A stretch of 64,000 nucleotides of DNA from Acidovorax sp. YS12 (GCA_021496925.1 CP053915.1:744001-808000), one strand, 5' to 3'; shown: positions 46,299 to 54,827, counted from the first letter of the stretch. Notes: generated from the letters alone by a model not told the origin. A program made the numbers and translations.

Positions 46299-47300
46299 TT
46301 ACTTGCCGGGCGTGTAGAGCTTGTCGAACTGGCCGCCGTCGTTGAAGTGCACCTTCTGCGCTTCAGACAGCGAGCCGAAGTACTTGGCCACGGTGAACTG
46401 TTTGATGGGCTTGAACTGGTCGGCGTGCTTCTTCAGCACCGCCTCGGAGCGCGGACGGATGGCGTGCTTGGCCGCGATTTCCTGCGCCTCGTCGGAGTAC
46501 AGGTAGTCCAGGTAGGCCTTGGCCAGTTCGCCCGTGCCCTTCTTGGCCACGGTGCGCTCGACCACGGCCACGGGGTTCTCGGCCGTGATGCTGACCGAGG
46601 GGTACACGGCATCGACCTTGCCCTTGCCGAATTCGCGATCCACCGACACCACTTCCGACTCGAAGGTGATGAGCACGTCGCCGATGTTGCGCTGCAGGAA
46701 GATGCTGGTCGCGTCGCGCCCGCCCTTGGCCAGCACCGGCACGTTCTTGTAGAACTTGCCGACGAAATCGGCCGCCTGCGCATCGCTGCCGCCCTTCTCG
46801 CGCACCGAGCCCCAGGCGGCCAGGTAGGCGTAGCGGCCGTTGCCGCCGGTCTTGGGGTTCACCACCACCACCTGCACGCCAGGTTTGATGAGGTCGTCCC
46901 AGTCCTTGATGTTCTTCGGGTTGCCGTTGCGCACCAGGAACAGCATGGTCGAGGTGGTGGGCGATGCGTCGTTGGGAAAGCGCTTGGCCCAGTCCTTGGC
47001 CACCACGCCGTTGTTCGCCAGGAACTCCACGTCGGTCGTGGTGTTGAACGTCACCACGTCGGCGTCCAGCCCGTCGTTCACGGCGCGCGCCTGGGCGCTG
47101 GAGCCGGCGTGCGACTGGTCCACCTTCACGTCCTTGCCGGTGGTCTTCTTGTAGTGGGCGGCGAAGGCGGCGTTGTAGTCCTTGTAGAACTCGCGCGCCA
47201 CGTCGTAGGAGACGTTGAGCAACTGGTTTTGCGCAAAAGCCGCGCCGCCGAGCGTCAGGGCCAGGGCGGCCACCAGGGTCTTGAGTCGGGAGGAGTTCAT
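46299..47300 (-). CDS. sbp: Periplasmic sulfate-binding protein
   Basis: 333 residues. Signal peptide MNSSRLKTLVAALALTLGGA with AFA-Q cleavage near residue 23. Mature start QNQLLNVSYDVAREFYKDYN is the Sbp/CysP hallmark. Other conserved text: VDQSHAGSSAQARAVNDGLD (anion-binding Ser/Gly loop), VTFNTTTDVEFLANNGVVAK, VVNPKTGGNGRYAYLAAWGS and GKVDAVYPSVSITAENPVAV. Binds sulfate and delivers it to CysTWA. First gene of the transporter operon, preceded by an AT-rich promoter region. Could be named cysP if thiosulfate is preferred. Confidence 0.93.
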   Translation of the reverse strand: MNSSRLKTLVAALALTLGGAAFAQNQLLNVSYDVAREFYKDYNAAFAAHYKKTTGKDVKVDQSHAGSSAQARAVNDGLDADVVTFNTTTDVEFLANNGVVAKDWAKRFPNDASPTTSTMLFLVRNGNPKNIKDWDDLIKPGVQVVVVNPKTGGNGRYAYLAAWGSVREKGGSDAQAADFVGKFYKNVPVLAKGGRDATSIFLQRNIGDVLITFESEVVSVDREFGKGKVDAVYPSVSITAENPVAVVERTVAKKGTGELAKAYLDYLYSDEAQEIAAKHAIRPRSEAVLKKHADQFKPIKQFTVAKYFGSLSEAQKVHFNDGGQFDKLYTPGK

Positions 47301-47430
47301 GCAGGTATCGCCAAGGGATTGCTAAGGATCGGGCATTGTCCCGGGCGCTGCATAAAACTCAAACGAATATATTTTTGTTAATTAATCGAAATTTGGAATA
47401 AAGAACCATGCGGCGCAGTGGAAATATGTC
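47301..47430. promoter_or_regulatory. Promoter region of the sulfate transport operon
   Basis: An AT-rich block at 47355-47405 (AAACGAATATATTTTTGTTA then ATTAATCGAAATTTGG) stands out upstream of sbp. On the minus strand TTGAGT and ACAATG are spaced 17 bases, a weak sigma70 candidate ending near 47340. CysB-type activators bind AT-rich upstream DNA in sulfate genes; the exact site is not resolved. Confidence 0.45.
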
Positions 47431-47447
47431 AAAAATCGGCTCAAACC

Positions 47448-47493
47448 CTTTTGCAGCAAGCGCCAGAAGCTATCAATACAAGAGCAAGAAATC
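47448..47493. repeat. Palindromic repeat copy downstream of the HDOD gene
   Basis: TTTTGCAGCAAGCGCCAGAA then GCTATCAATACAAGAGCAAG. One good arm (CAAGCGCCAGAAGCTATCAA) of the dispersed family, ending 3 bases before the HDOD gene stop codon. No uridine tract is clear. Confidence 0.6.
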
Positions 47494-47496
47494 CCG

Positions 47497-48381
47497 TCAG
47501 CGCCCCACTGCGTCCAGCGCCGGATGCAACTGGTCGATCCAGTGGTCCAGTTCGTCGCGCGACACCTGCAGGAAGTCCAGGCACGCCTGGCCGTACTGGT
47601 GCCACTCGCGCGCGGGCTCCAGGCCCTCGTGCTGGTACACCAGGAAATCGGCCAGCGCCCCCAGCGCCACCAGCTGGCGCACCACCAGCGGGAAGCGTTC
47701 GTCCTGCAGGCAGGCGAAGTCGTGGTGCAGCCAGATGGCCTGGGCCACGTCCCCGGGCAGGTGCCAAGTGCGCGCCACGATGGCGCCGACCACGGCATGG
47801 TCGGTGCGGTGGTTGGCGTTCTCGGTCTGGGTGAAGGTGCGGTCCTTGCGCGCCAGCGCCTCCGTCACGGTGCTGGCGTAGCCGCGCACGGCCTTGAGCA
47901 GCACCGGAAAGCCCACATGGCAGAACAGCCCGAAGCTGTAGCCCAGGCCCGGCGGCAGGTTGTAGAGCTGCGCGCCGATGTGCTCGCAGGCGATGGCGCG
48001 GCGCTGCGAGCTTTCCCAGAAATGCTCCAGCAGCGGCGAACGCACCTGCAGCGCATGGCGGGTGATGAACGCCGTCATCAACTCCAGCGCCGGCCGCAGC
48101 CCGAGCACGGTGAGCGCCATGCCCACGGTCTGCACCGGCTGCACCAGCCCGTGCAGCGGGCTGTTGGCCTGGCGGATCAGCGCGGCGGCCAGCGCCACGT
48201 CGGAGGAAGCGAGCTGGTCCAGCGGCCCCATCTCGGGCTCGCCGCTGTGCACGATCCGCATCAGCTTCTGCAAGGCCTCGGGGCACGGCGGAATGATGAT
48301 GGCGCGCACGGCGGGCAGGTTGCGGGCCTGGGCGATGTCCTGGTCAATGGGGTGCGTGGTCACGATGGCTGCGGCACTCAT
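47497..48381 (-). CDS. HDOD-domain signalling protein
   Basis: 294 residues. HDOD domains are HD-like, non-catalytic modules common in signalling proteins that affect motility, biofilm or c-di-GMP output. Recognised from LPAVRAIIIPPCPEALQKLM, DQLASSDVALAAALIRQANS (the D-L/P-A-L-A/T-xxLLRxANSxxF pattern), VQTVGMALTVLGLRPALELM, FWESSQRRAIACEHIGAQLY and GLFCHVGFPVLLK. His residues in TDHAVVGAIVARTWHLPGDV AQAIWLHHDF suggest an HD-like pocket. No second output domain. The start was moved to the ATG at 48381 (MSAAAIVTTHPIDQDIAQAR). It stands alone between the LysR gene terminator and the sulfate operon. Confidence 0.82.
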   Translation of the reverse strand: MSAAAIVTTHPIDQDIAQARNLPAVRAIIIPPCPEALQKLMRIVHSGEPEMGPLDQLASSDVALAAALIRQANSPLHGLVQPVQTVGMALTVLGLRPALELMTAFITRHALQVRSPLLEHFWESSQRRAIACEHIGAQLYNLPPGLGYSFGLFCHVGFPVLLKAVRGYASTVTEALARKDRTFTQTENANHRTDHAVVGAIVARTWHLPGDVAQAIWLHHDFACLQDERFPLVVRQLVALGALADFLVYQHEGLEPAREWHQYGQACLDFLQVSRDELDHWIDQLHPALDAVGR

Positions 48382-48408
48382 GTAGCAATTTGTTGCATTG
48401 TCGCCGCA

Positions 48409-48443
48409 AAGAAAGCCCCGCACTCCGATAAGCAGCGCGGGGC
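48409..48443 (-). terminator. Intrinsic terminator of the LysR gene
   Basis: GCCCCGC (48415-48421) pairs with GCGGGGC (48437-48443), loop of 15 bases. On the minus strand the stem is followed by TTTCTTT. It lies 20 bases after the LysR stop (48463). Confidence 0.75.
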
Positions 48444-48462
48444 GCCGGTATTCAGCGCAGTT

Positions 48463-49404
48463 TCACGTTTGCGGGGCCGCCGCCGCGCGCATGGCCCAGC
48501 TGCTGCGCCCGGGCATGGTCTCGCCCAGGAAGTCGAGAAAATGCCGCACCGCCGGCGCCAGGCCGCGGCGCGAGGGAAAGACCGCATGCACGATGCCCTG
48601 CTGCGGCTCCCACTCGGGCAACACGTGCACCAGCTGGCGCGCGCGGATTTCCTCATGGCACATGTAGTCCGGCAGCCAGCAGATGCCCGTGCCCGCCAGC
48701 GCCGCGAACTTGAGCGTGAGCAGGTCGTCGGCCACGTAGCGCGGGCTGTGGTGCACCGTCTGCTGCGCCCCGTGCGGGCCCGAGAGCACCCAGACGGCCT
48801 TGCCATCGGGCGCCGACATGGCGATGCTGTCCATGCCCGCCAGATCGTCGAGGCTGGCGGGCAGCCCCTGGCGGGCGATCAGCTCCGGGCTGGCCACCAG
48901 CACCTGGCGGGCGCTGTCCAGCCGTTTCACGACCATGCTGCCGCTGTCGTCCAGCGTAGGACGCACGCGCAGCGCCACGTCGATGCCCTCCTCCACCAGG
49001 TTCACCGCGCGGTTGCTGACCTGCATGTCCACGCGCACCTGCGGGCAGCGCGCCAGGAAGTCCGGCATCAGCTCGCCCAGCACGGTCTGCGCCAGCGTAA
49101 CCGGGCAGCTCACGCGCACCGTGCCGCGCGGCGCGGTCTGCACCTGGGCCACCAGGTCGGCCGCGGCCTCGGCCGACTCGCGCATGGCCTGGCAGTGGCG
49201 CAGGTAGGCCTCGCCCACCTCGGTCAGCGCCAGGCGCCGCGTGGTGCGCTGCAGCAGGCGCACGCCCAGTTGCGCCTCCAGCTCGGCCACGCGACGCGAC
49301 AGGCGCGACTTCGGGATGCCCAGCGCGCGCCCGGCCGCGGCAAAGCCTCCGCGCTCGGCCACCTCGGCGAAATACAGCATGTCGTTCAGGTCCTGCATGG
49401 CCAT
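48463..49404 (-). CDS. LysR-family transcriptional regulator
   Basis: 313 residues. N-terminal winged HTH: LNDMLYFAEVAERGGFAAAG then RALGIPKSRLSRRVAELEAQ, LGVRLLQRTTRRLALTEVGE. C-terminal periplasmic-binding-like effector domain: GTVRVSCPVTLAQTVLGELM, VDMQVSNRAVNLVEEGIDVA, LRVRPTLDDS. The pattern is that of the large DsdC/CrgA-like subgroup often divergent from a reductase. It faces azoR across 124 bases and is the natural candidate to control it, typically responding to quinones, azo compounds or thiol-reactive stress. Start ATG at 49404; an ATG two codons later (49398) is nearly as good. Confidence 0.88.
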   Translation of the reverse strand: MAMQDLNDMLYFAEVAERGGFAAAGRALGIPKSRLSRRVAELEAQLGVRLLQRTTRRLALTEVGEAYLRHCQAMRESAEAAADLVAQVQTAPRGTVRVSCPVTLAQTVLGELMPDFLARCPQVRVDMQVSNRAVNLVEEGIDVALRVRPTLDDSGSMVVKRLDSARQVLVASPELIARQGLPASLDDLAGMDSIAMSAPDGKAVWVLSGPHGAQQTVHHSPRYVADDLLTLKFAALAGTGICWLPDYMCHEEIRARQLVHVLPEWEPQQGIVHAVFPSRRGLAPAVRHFLDFLGETMPGRSSWAMRAAAAPQT

Positions 49405-49415
49405 GTACCTTCATC

Positions 49416-49431
49416 GTTCCACTAGCAGAAC
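49416..49431. promoter_or_regulatory. Possible LysR-type operator in the lysR-azoR gap
   Basis: GTTC-N8-GAAC inverted repeat (CGTTCCACTAGCAGAACAAT) 12 bases upstream of the LysR start. Short dyads of this kind serve as LysR recognition boxes. The match is short, so it is tentative. Confidence 0.4.
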
Positions 49432-49528
49432 AATCTATCGCATCAAAGCCTACTTATCAACAGCAGCGGGCCAATCCACAATCCATCCATCGCCACACCA
49501 CCGTGGCCTTTTTCTTTCAGGAGCCACC

Positions 49529-50179
49529 ATGCAACTGCTGCACATCGATTCCGCCATCACCGGCGCCCAGTCCGTTTCCCGCCAGCTCTCGGCCCAGATC
49601 GTCGAGGCCTGGAAAGCCAGCCACCCCGGCACGCAGGTGCAGTACCTCGACCTGGTGCAGGACGCCCCCGCCCACTTCACCATGGACGCCATGGCCCCAC
49701 GCACCGGCCAGACCGAGGGCCTGAGCGAAGCCCAGCAGCGCGAGAACGCCGTGTCCGAACGCCTGGTGGCGCAGTTCCTGGCCGCCGACGTGGTGGTGAT
49801 CGGCGCGCCGTTCTACAACTTCACCATTCCGACCCAGCTCAAGGCCTGGATCGACCGCATCGCCCAGCCGGGCCGCACCTTCCGCTACACCGCCAACGGC
49901 CCCGAGGGCCTGGCCAAGGGCAAGACGGTGATCGTGGCCTCCAGCCGCGGCGGCATGTACTCGACCAGCGACGCGGGCCGCGCCATGGAGCACCAAGAGA
50001 GCTATCTGCAGACCGTGCTGGGCTTCTTCGGCGTGACCGACGTGCGCTTCGTGCGCGCCGAGGGCGTGGGCATGGGCCCCGAGGCCAAGGCCAAGGCCCT
50101 GGAAGCCGCCGCCCAGGTGATCGCGACCGAAGTGCATGGCGGCGCCGCCAACCAGGCGCGCGTGACGCAAGCCGCCTGA
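49529..50179 (+). CDS. azoR: FMN-dependent NADH:quinone/azo reductase
   Basis: 216 residues, flavodoxin-like fold. Reduces azo bonds and quinones by two-electron transfer and is linked to electrophile defence. Family text: MQLLHIDSAITGAQSVSRQL (FMN phosphate loop), VVIGAPFYNFTIPTQLKAWI DRIAQPGRTFRY and VIVASSRGGMYS. Length matches AzoR. A CAGGAG site precedes the ATG at 49529 by about 5 bases; earlier starts would overlap the LysR gene. Divergent from its likely regulator. Immediately followed by a decayed insertion element. Confidence 0.92.
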   Translation: MQLLHIDSAITGAQSVSRQLSAQIVEAWKASHPGTQVQYLDLVQDAPAHFTMDAMAPRTGQTEGLSEAQQRENAVSERLVAQFLAADVVVIGAPFYNFTIPTQLKAWIDRIAQPGRTFRYTANGPEGLAKGKTVIVASSRGGMYSTSDAGRAMEHQESYLQTVLGFFGVTDVRFVRAEGVGMGPEAKAKALEAAAQVIATEVHGGAANQARVTQAA

Positions 50180-50261
50180 GCGGGGTACGTCCATCAAGTG
50201 ACCTTGCCCCCGAAAGACGTATCCCTTGCTGAGTGTTTCAATGCAAGCAAGGAAGACGTAA

Positions 50262-50555
50262 ATGACGAAGACGGCAAGAGCGCGCTACACGCTCGAATTC
50301 AAGCAAGAGGCAGTGCGGCTGGTTGAGGGCGGGCAGAGCATCGCGGCGGCAGCGCGCACCTTGGGCGTGGTCGAGCAGACCTTGTTCAACTGGGTCAAGG
50401 CGCAGCGCGAAGGCAAGCTCAGTGGCGCTGACAGCAAGCCTGTGAGCGCCGAGCAGATGGAGATCAGCCGGCTGCGCGCGGAACTGGCGCGTGTGAAGAT
50501 GGAGCGCGACATCCTGGAAAAAGCGACGGCGTACTTCGCGAAAGCGCAGCGGTGA
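50262..50555 (+). CDS. IS3-family transposase OrfA (HTH protein)
   Basis: 97 residues, apparently intact. HTH_Tnp_1 domain: YTLEFKQEAVRLVEGGQSIA then AAARTLGVVEQTLFNWVKAQ. C-terminal leucine-zipper-like coiled coil EQMEISRLRAELARVKMERD ILEKATAYFA for contact with OrfB. The A-rich GAAAAAGCG near 50517 is where many IS3 elements frameshift into orfB, though a full A6G slippery site is not present. Its partner is broken, so the element cannot transpose by itself; OrfA may still bind related element ends. Confidence 0.88.
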   Translation: MTKTARARYTLEFKQEAVRLVEGGQSIAAAARTLGVVEQTLFNWVKAQREGKLSGADSKPVSAEQMEISRLRAELARVKMERDILEKATAYFAKAQR

Positions 50556-51138
50556 AGTACGCCTTCGTCCAACGCCACCGACGCGTGTGGCCGATCTCGG
50601 TGCAATGCCGGGTGCTGCGAATCAGCATAGCGGGCTACCACGAGCACTTTGTGCGCAAGGCCAGCCCGACGAGGGCTGGTTGTTCCTGGCGGTGGTGATC
50701 GACCTGTTCAGCCGCCAGGTGGTGGGCTGGTCGCTGCGGGGTGACATGACGCGCGACATCGTGATCGACGCGCTACGCATGGCGTGATTCAAGCGCCACC
50801 CGCACAAGCAGGCCGGGTTGATCTTCCACAGCGACCGGGGCAGCCAGTACGCCAGCCACGACTTCCAGGACGCGCTCAAGGCGTGCGGCATCACCAGTTC
50901 GATGAGCCGCAAAGCCAACTGCTGGGACAACGCCTGCAGCGAGACGCTGTTCGGGTCATTGAAGGTGGAGCGGCTGCACGGCCAGCGCTTCAAGACCAGG
51001 CGCGAGGCGAAGGACGAAACCATAGCCTGGCTGCTCTGGTACAACCGTGCTCGATTGCACTCGACGCTGGCCTGCGTCAGCCCAATGCAGTTCGAGCAGG
51101 ACTGGCTTGCCAATCAACCACGGCAAGCCAACTCATGA
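50552..51138 (+). pseudogene. IS3-family transposase OrfB, broken by deletion and a nonsense codon
   Basis: The GTG start at 50552 overlaps the orfA stop. The first 39 codons read VKYAFVQRHRRVWPISVQCR then VLRISIAGYHEHFVRKASP, standard OrfB text. Near 50668 the sequence jumps to DEGWLFLAVVIDLFSRQVVG in another frame, so an internal deletion has removed the HTH_21 region and the first catalytic Asp (WVGD...). The original frame ends at 50698. The downstream frame is cut again by TGA at 50785-50787 where TGG is expected (ALRMA-stop-FKRHP), then continues as LIFHSDRGSQYASHDFQDAL and SSMSRKANCWDNACSETLFG to 51138. Confidence 0.85.
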
Positions 51139-51316
51139 GATCAGCTATGGGATACGGATTCCAGGGGCAAGGTCAGTCCAGGCCCACGCGGCCAGCGCAG
51201 CATCGCGGGTTGATCTGGGCGTAAGGGCGAGACATGGGCTAATTTTAGCCAATATCCATAAAGCAGCCGCGCAGCCCTTGCAGGACATGCGCGGCCAGCT
51301 ACGGATTCAGTAGCGT

Positions 51317-53140
51317 TTATTTGCGCTGCGGCGGCACGTCCGTGCAGCTTCCGTGCGCGATCTCCGCCGCCATGCCGATGCTCTCGCCCAGCGTGGGGTG
51401 CGGGTGGATGGTCTTGCCGATGTCCACCGCGTCGGCACCCATCTCGATGGCCAGGGCGATCTCGCCGATCATGTCGCCCGCATGCGTACCCACGATGCCG
51501 CCGCCCAGGATCTTGCCGTGGCCGTGGGCCTCGGGGCTGTCGTCGAACAGCAGCTTGGTATAGCCCTCGTCGCGGCCGTTGGCGATGGCGCGGCCGGAGG
51601 CGGTCCAGGGGAACAGGCCCTTCTTGACCTTGATGCCCTGGGCCTTGGCCTGGTCCTCGGTCAGGCCCACCCAGGCGACTTCGGGGTCGGTGTAGGCCAC
51701 GCTGGGGATCACGCGGGCGTTGAAGGCTGCTGCCGCCAGTTCCTTATTGCCCTGCAGTTCGCCGGCGATGACTTCCGCCGCCACGTGCGCCTCGTGCACC
51801 GCCTTGTGCGCCAGCATGGGCTGGCCCACGATGTCGCCGATGGCGAAGATGTGCGGCACGTTGGTGCGCATCTGGATGTCGACGTTGATGAAGCCCCGGT
51901 CCGTGACGGCGACGCCGGCCTTCTCGGCAGCGATCTTCTTGCCGTTGGGCGTGCGGCCCACGGCCTGCAGCACCAAGTCGTACACCTGCGGCTCGGGTGC
52001 GGTGCCGCCCTCTTCCGCTGGCGCGAACGTGACCTTGATGCCCTCGGCCGTGGCTTCGGCGCCCACCGTCTTGGTCTTCAACATGATGTTGTCGAAGCGG
52101 TGGGCGTTCATCTTCTGCCAGACCTTGACGAGGTCGCGGTCGGCGCCCTGCATCAGGCCGTCCATCATCTCCACCACGTCCAGGCGCGCGCCCAGGGTGC
52201 TGTACACCGTGCCCATTTCCAGGCCGATAATGCCGCCGCCCAGGATGAGCATGCGCTTGGGCACGCCCGCCAGCGCCAGCGCGCCGGTGGAATCCACCAC
52301 GCGCGGGTCGTCGGGCATGAAGGGCAGGCGCACGGCCTGGCTGCCGGCAGCGATGATGGCGCGCTGGAAGGCGATGACCTTCTTGCCGCCCGTCTTCTCC
52401 TGGCCGGTGCCCGTGGTTTCCTCCACTTCGAGGTGGTTCGCGCCCACGAAACTGCCCAGGCCGCGCACGGTGGTCACCTTGCGCATCTTGGCCATGGCGG
52501 CCAAGCCGCCGGTCAGTTTGCCGATGACCTTTTCCTTATGGCCGCGCAGCGTGTCGATGTTGACCTGCGGCGCGCCGAACTCGATGCCGGCCGCCTTCAG
52601 GTGGCTGACTTCATCGACCACCGCCGCCACGTGCAGCAGCGCCTTGGAGGGGATGCAGCCCACGTTCAGGCACACGCCGCCCAGGGTGGCGTAGCGCTCG
52701 ACCAGGACCACCTTGAGGCCCAGGTCCGCCGCGCGGAAGGCAGCGCTGTAGCCGCCGGGGCCGCCGCCGAGCACGAGCACGTCGCACTCCAGGTCGGCGT
52801 TGCCGCCAAAGCTGGCTGCTTCTATTTTAGGAGCTGTTGGCGCAGCTGCAGCGGGCGCTAGAGCCTGTTTTGGTTCGGAAGGAGCCGGGGCCGCTGCCGC
52901 GCCCGAGGCTTCGAGCGTGAGCACCACCGTGCCCTCGCTCACCTTGTCGCCCAGCTTCACCTTGAGCTCCTTGACCACGCCCGCGTGGCTCGACGGGATT
53001 TCCATCGACGCCTTGTCGGACTCCACGGTGATGAGGCTCTGCTCCGCCTTGACGGTATCGCCGGGTTTCACCAGCACTTCGATCACGCCGACTTCGTCGA
53101 AGTCGCCGATGTCGGGCACCTTGATGTCGATCACTGCCAT
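51317..53140 (-). CDS. lpdA: Dihydrolipoamide dehydrogenase with N-terminal lipoyl domain (E3 of pyruvate dehydrogenase)
   Basis: 607 residues. Reoxidises dihydrolipoyl groups using FAD and NAD+. Unusually for E3 in general, but common in betaproteobacteria, a lipoyl domain leads the protein (VESDKASMEIP, lipoyl-Lys near 43). An Ala/Pro linker (about 85-115) follows, then the FAD fold VLVLGGGPGGYSAAFRAADL, redox Cys pair GGVCLNVGCIPSKALLHVA (near 165), NAD fold MLILGGGIIGLEMGTVYSTL and the catalytic HPHPTLGESIG end. The start at 53140 (MAVIDIKVPDIGDFDEVGVI) fits an AAGGA site. The linker coincides with a palindromic repeat. Last gene of aceE-aceF-lpdA. Confidence 0.93.
   Translation of the reverse strand: MAVIDIKVPDIGDFDEVGVIEVLVKPGDTVKAEQSLITVESDKASMEIPSSHAGVVKELKVKLGDKVSEGTVVLTLEASGAAAAPAPSEPKQALAPAAAAPTAPKIEAASFGGNADLECDVLVLGGGPGGYSAAFRAADLGLKVVLVERYATLGGVCLNVGCIPSKALLHVAAVVDEVSHLKAAGIEFGAPQVNIDTLRGHKEKVIGKLTGGLAAMAKMRKVTTVRGLGSFVGANHLEVEETTGTGQEKTGGKKVIAFQRAIIAAGSQAVRLPFMPDDPRVVDSTGALALAGVPKRMLILGGGIIGLEMGTVYSTLGARLDVVEMMDGLMQGADRDLVKVWQKMNAHRFDNIMLKTKTVGAEATAEGIKVTFAPAEEGGTAPEPQVYDLVLQAVGRTPNGKKIAAEKAGVAVTDRGFINVDIQMRTNVPHIFAIGDIVGQPMLAHKAVHEAHVAAEVIAGELQGNKELAAAAFNARVIPSVAYTDPEVAWVGLTEDQAKAQGIKVKKGLFPWTASGRAIANGRDEGYTKLLFDDSPEAHGHGKILGGGIVGTHAGDMIGEIALAIEMGADAVDIGKTIHPHPTLGESIGMAAEIAHGSCTDVPPQRK
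52818..52879. repeat. Palindromic repeat in frame in the lpdA linker
   Basis: GCTTCTATTTTAGGAGCTGT ... GGGCGCTAGAGCC then TGTTTTGGTTCGGA, 62 bases. It aligns without gaps to the stretch at 54502-54563 in aceF. On the coding strand it reads SEPKQALAPAAAAPTAPKIEA with no stop. Lower GC than its surroundings. Confidence 0.7.
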
Positions 53141-53153
53141 GTCAGTCATCCTT

Positions 53154-54827
53154 TCACAGCAGGATGCGGCGGTAGTCCGCCAGCACTTGGCCCAGGAAGG
53201 CGTTGAAGCGGGCTGCCGCAGCGCCATCGATCACGCGGTGGTCGTAGCTCAGCGAGAGCGGCAGCGTCAAACGCGGCACGAACTGCTTGCCGTCCCACAC
53301 GGGCTTCATCTGGCCCTTGGACAGGCCAAGGATCGCCACCTCGGGTGCGTTGATGATGGGCGTGAAATGCGTGCCGCCGATACCGCCCAACGACGAGATG
53401 GACATGCAGCCGCCCTGCATGTCGGCCGCGCCGAGCTTGCCGTCGCGCGCCTTCTTGGCGAGGTCGCCCATCTCCTGGCTGATCTGGATGATGCCCTTCT
53501 TGTCGGCGTCTTTCAGCACCGGCACCACCAGGCCGTTGGGCGTGTCGGCTGCGAAGCCGATGTGGTAGTACTGCTTGTAGACGAGCGTGTCGCCGTCCAG
53601 GCTGGTGTTGAACTCGGGGAACTTCTTGAGCGCGGCCACCACGGCCTTGATCACGAAGGCGAGCATGGTCACCTTCACGCCCGACTTCTCGTTCTCCTTG
53701 TTGGTGGAGACACGGAAGGCTTCCAGGTCGGTGATGTCGGCCTCGTCGTTGTTGGTGACGTGGGGGATCATCACCCAGTTGCGGTGCAGGTTGGCGCCGC
53801 TGATCTTCTTGATGCGGCTGAGGTCCTTGCGCTCCACGGTGCCGAACTTGCTGAAGTCCACCTTGGGCCAGGGCAGCAAGTCCAGGCCCGCGCCCGATCC
53901 GCCGCCAGAACCCGCTGCGGGGGCCTTGGCGGCCTGGGCCTGGGTTTGCAGGGCTCCGGCCATCACGGCGCGGGTGAAGCCCTGCACGTCGTCCTGGGTG
54001 ATGCGGCCCTTGGGGCCGGTGCCCTTGACCTCGGCCAGCGGCACGCCCAGCTCGCGCGCAAACTTGCGCACCGAGGGGCTGGCGTGCGGCAGGCCTGCCG
54101 TGGGCGTGCCGGGCTGGTGGGCGGGCACAGCGGCGGCGGCTGAGGCGGGAGCCGCTGCTGCGGGTGCGGGTGCGGGTGCCGGCGCAGCGGCGGGCTGAGC
54201 TGCAGGCGCGGCGGCAGTCGCAGCCGGCGCGGAAGCGCCTGCAGCGCCTTCGAGCACAGCCACCAGGTCACCGATGTTCACTGTGTCGCCGATCTTGACC
54301 TTGAGTTCCTTGAGCACGCCGGCGGCGGGCGACGGGATCTCCATGGAGGCCTTGTCGGACTCGACGGTGAACAGGGACTGCTCGACCTTGATGGTGTCGC
54401 CCACCTTGACCAGCAGCTCGATCACGGCGACGTCCTTGAAGTCGCCGATGTCGGGCACGCGCACCTCGATGGTGGCGCTGGCTGCGGGTGCGGCCGCAGG
54501 CGCTTGCGTTTCGATAGCTGCCGCCGCAGGCGTGGCGGGCGCTGGAGCCGTTTTGGGCTCGGAAGCCACGGCAGCCGTTGCGGCCGCCTCGGCCGCCTCC
54601 AGCACAGCGATCACGCTGCCCTGCCTGACCTTGTCGCCGAGCTGGACCGTGATCTCCTTGACCACGCCGGCGTGACTCGACGGGATTTCCATCGACGCCT
54701 TGTCGGACTCGACCGTGATGAGCGACTGTTCGGCCGCCACGCGGTCGCCTGCCTTGACCAGCAGTTCGATCACGCCGACTTCGTCGAAGTCGCCGATGTC
54801 GGGAACCTGGATGTTTACCAATGCCAT
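53154..54827 (-). CDS. aceF: Dihydrolipoamide acetyltransferase (E2 of pyruvate dehydrogenase)
   Basis: 557 residues. Core enzyme that accepts the acetyl group on lipoyl arms and passes it to CoA. Two lipoyl domains (VESDKASMEIPSSHAGVVKE, Lys near 43; VESDKASMEIPSPAAGVLKE, Lys near 158) joined by Ala/Pro linkers. The peripheral-subunit-binding domain is HASPSVRKFARELGVPLAEV (about 250), and the catalytic domain ends in SLSYDHRVIDGAAAARF with catalytic His near 529. The ATG at 54827 follows a GGGAGA site. The first linker contains a repeat-derived stretch. Lies 19 bases after aceE and 13 before lpdA. Confidence 0.94.
   Translation of the reverse strand: MALVNIQVPDIGDFDEVGVIELLVKAGDRVAAEQSLITVESDKASMEIPSSHAGVVKEITVQLGDKVRQGSVIAVLEAAEAAATAAVASEPKTAPAPATPAAAAIETQAPAAAPAASATIEVRVPDIGDFKDVAVIELLVKVGDTIKVEQSLFTVESDKASMEIPSPAAGVLKELKVKIGDTVNIGDLVAVLEGAAGASAPAATAAAPAAQPAAAPAPAPAPAAAAPASAAAAVPAHQPGTPTAGLPHASPSVRKFARELGVPLAEVKGTGPKGRITQDDVQGFTRAVMAGALQTQAQAAKAPAAGSGGGSGAGLDLLPWPKVDFSKFGTVERKDLSRIKKISGANLHRNWVMIPHVTNNDEADITDLEAFRVSTNKENEKSGVKVTMLAFVIKAVVAALKKFPEFNTSLDGDTLVYKQYYHIGFAADTPNGLVVPVLKDADKKGIIQISQEMGDLAKKARDGKLGAADMQGGCMSISSLGGIGGTHFTPIINAPEVAILGLSKGQMKPVWDGKQFVPRLTLPLSLSYDHRVIDGAAAARFNAFLGQVLADYRRILL
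54502..54563. repeat. Palindromic repeat in frame in the first aceF linker
   Basis: GCTTGCGTTTCGATAGCTGC ... GGCGCTGGAGCCG then TTTTGGGCTCGGA, 62 bases. It contains the diagnostic TTTCGATAGCTGCC of the dispersed repeat. On the coding strand it reads SEPKTAPAPATPAAAAIETQA. The matching lpdA copy lies in the same structural place, after a lipoyl domain. Confidence 0.7.

Larger units (their letters stand above)
50199..51175 (+). mobile_element. Decayed IS3-family insertion sequence (internally deleted)
   Basis: 977 bp bounded by imperfect 27-bp inverted repeats: TGACCTTGCCCC... (50199-50225) and ...GGGGCAAGGTCA (51149-51175), both sharing TGACCTTGCCCC and GTATCCC. It carries an orfA/orfB pair as in IS3-family elements. 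Full members are about 1.2-1.3 kb, so roughly 250-300 bp is missing from orfB. No matching target-site duplication is visible (AAG on the left, GTC on the right), another sign of rearrangement. Confidence 0.85.
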
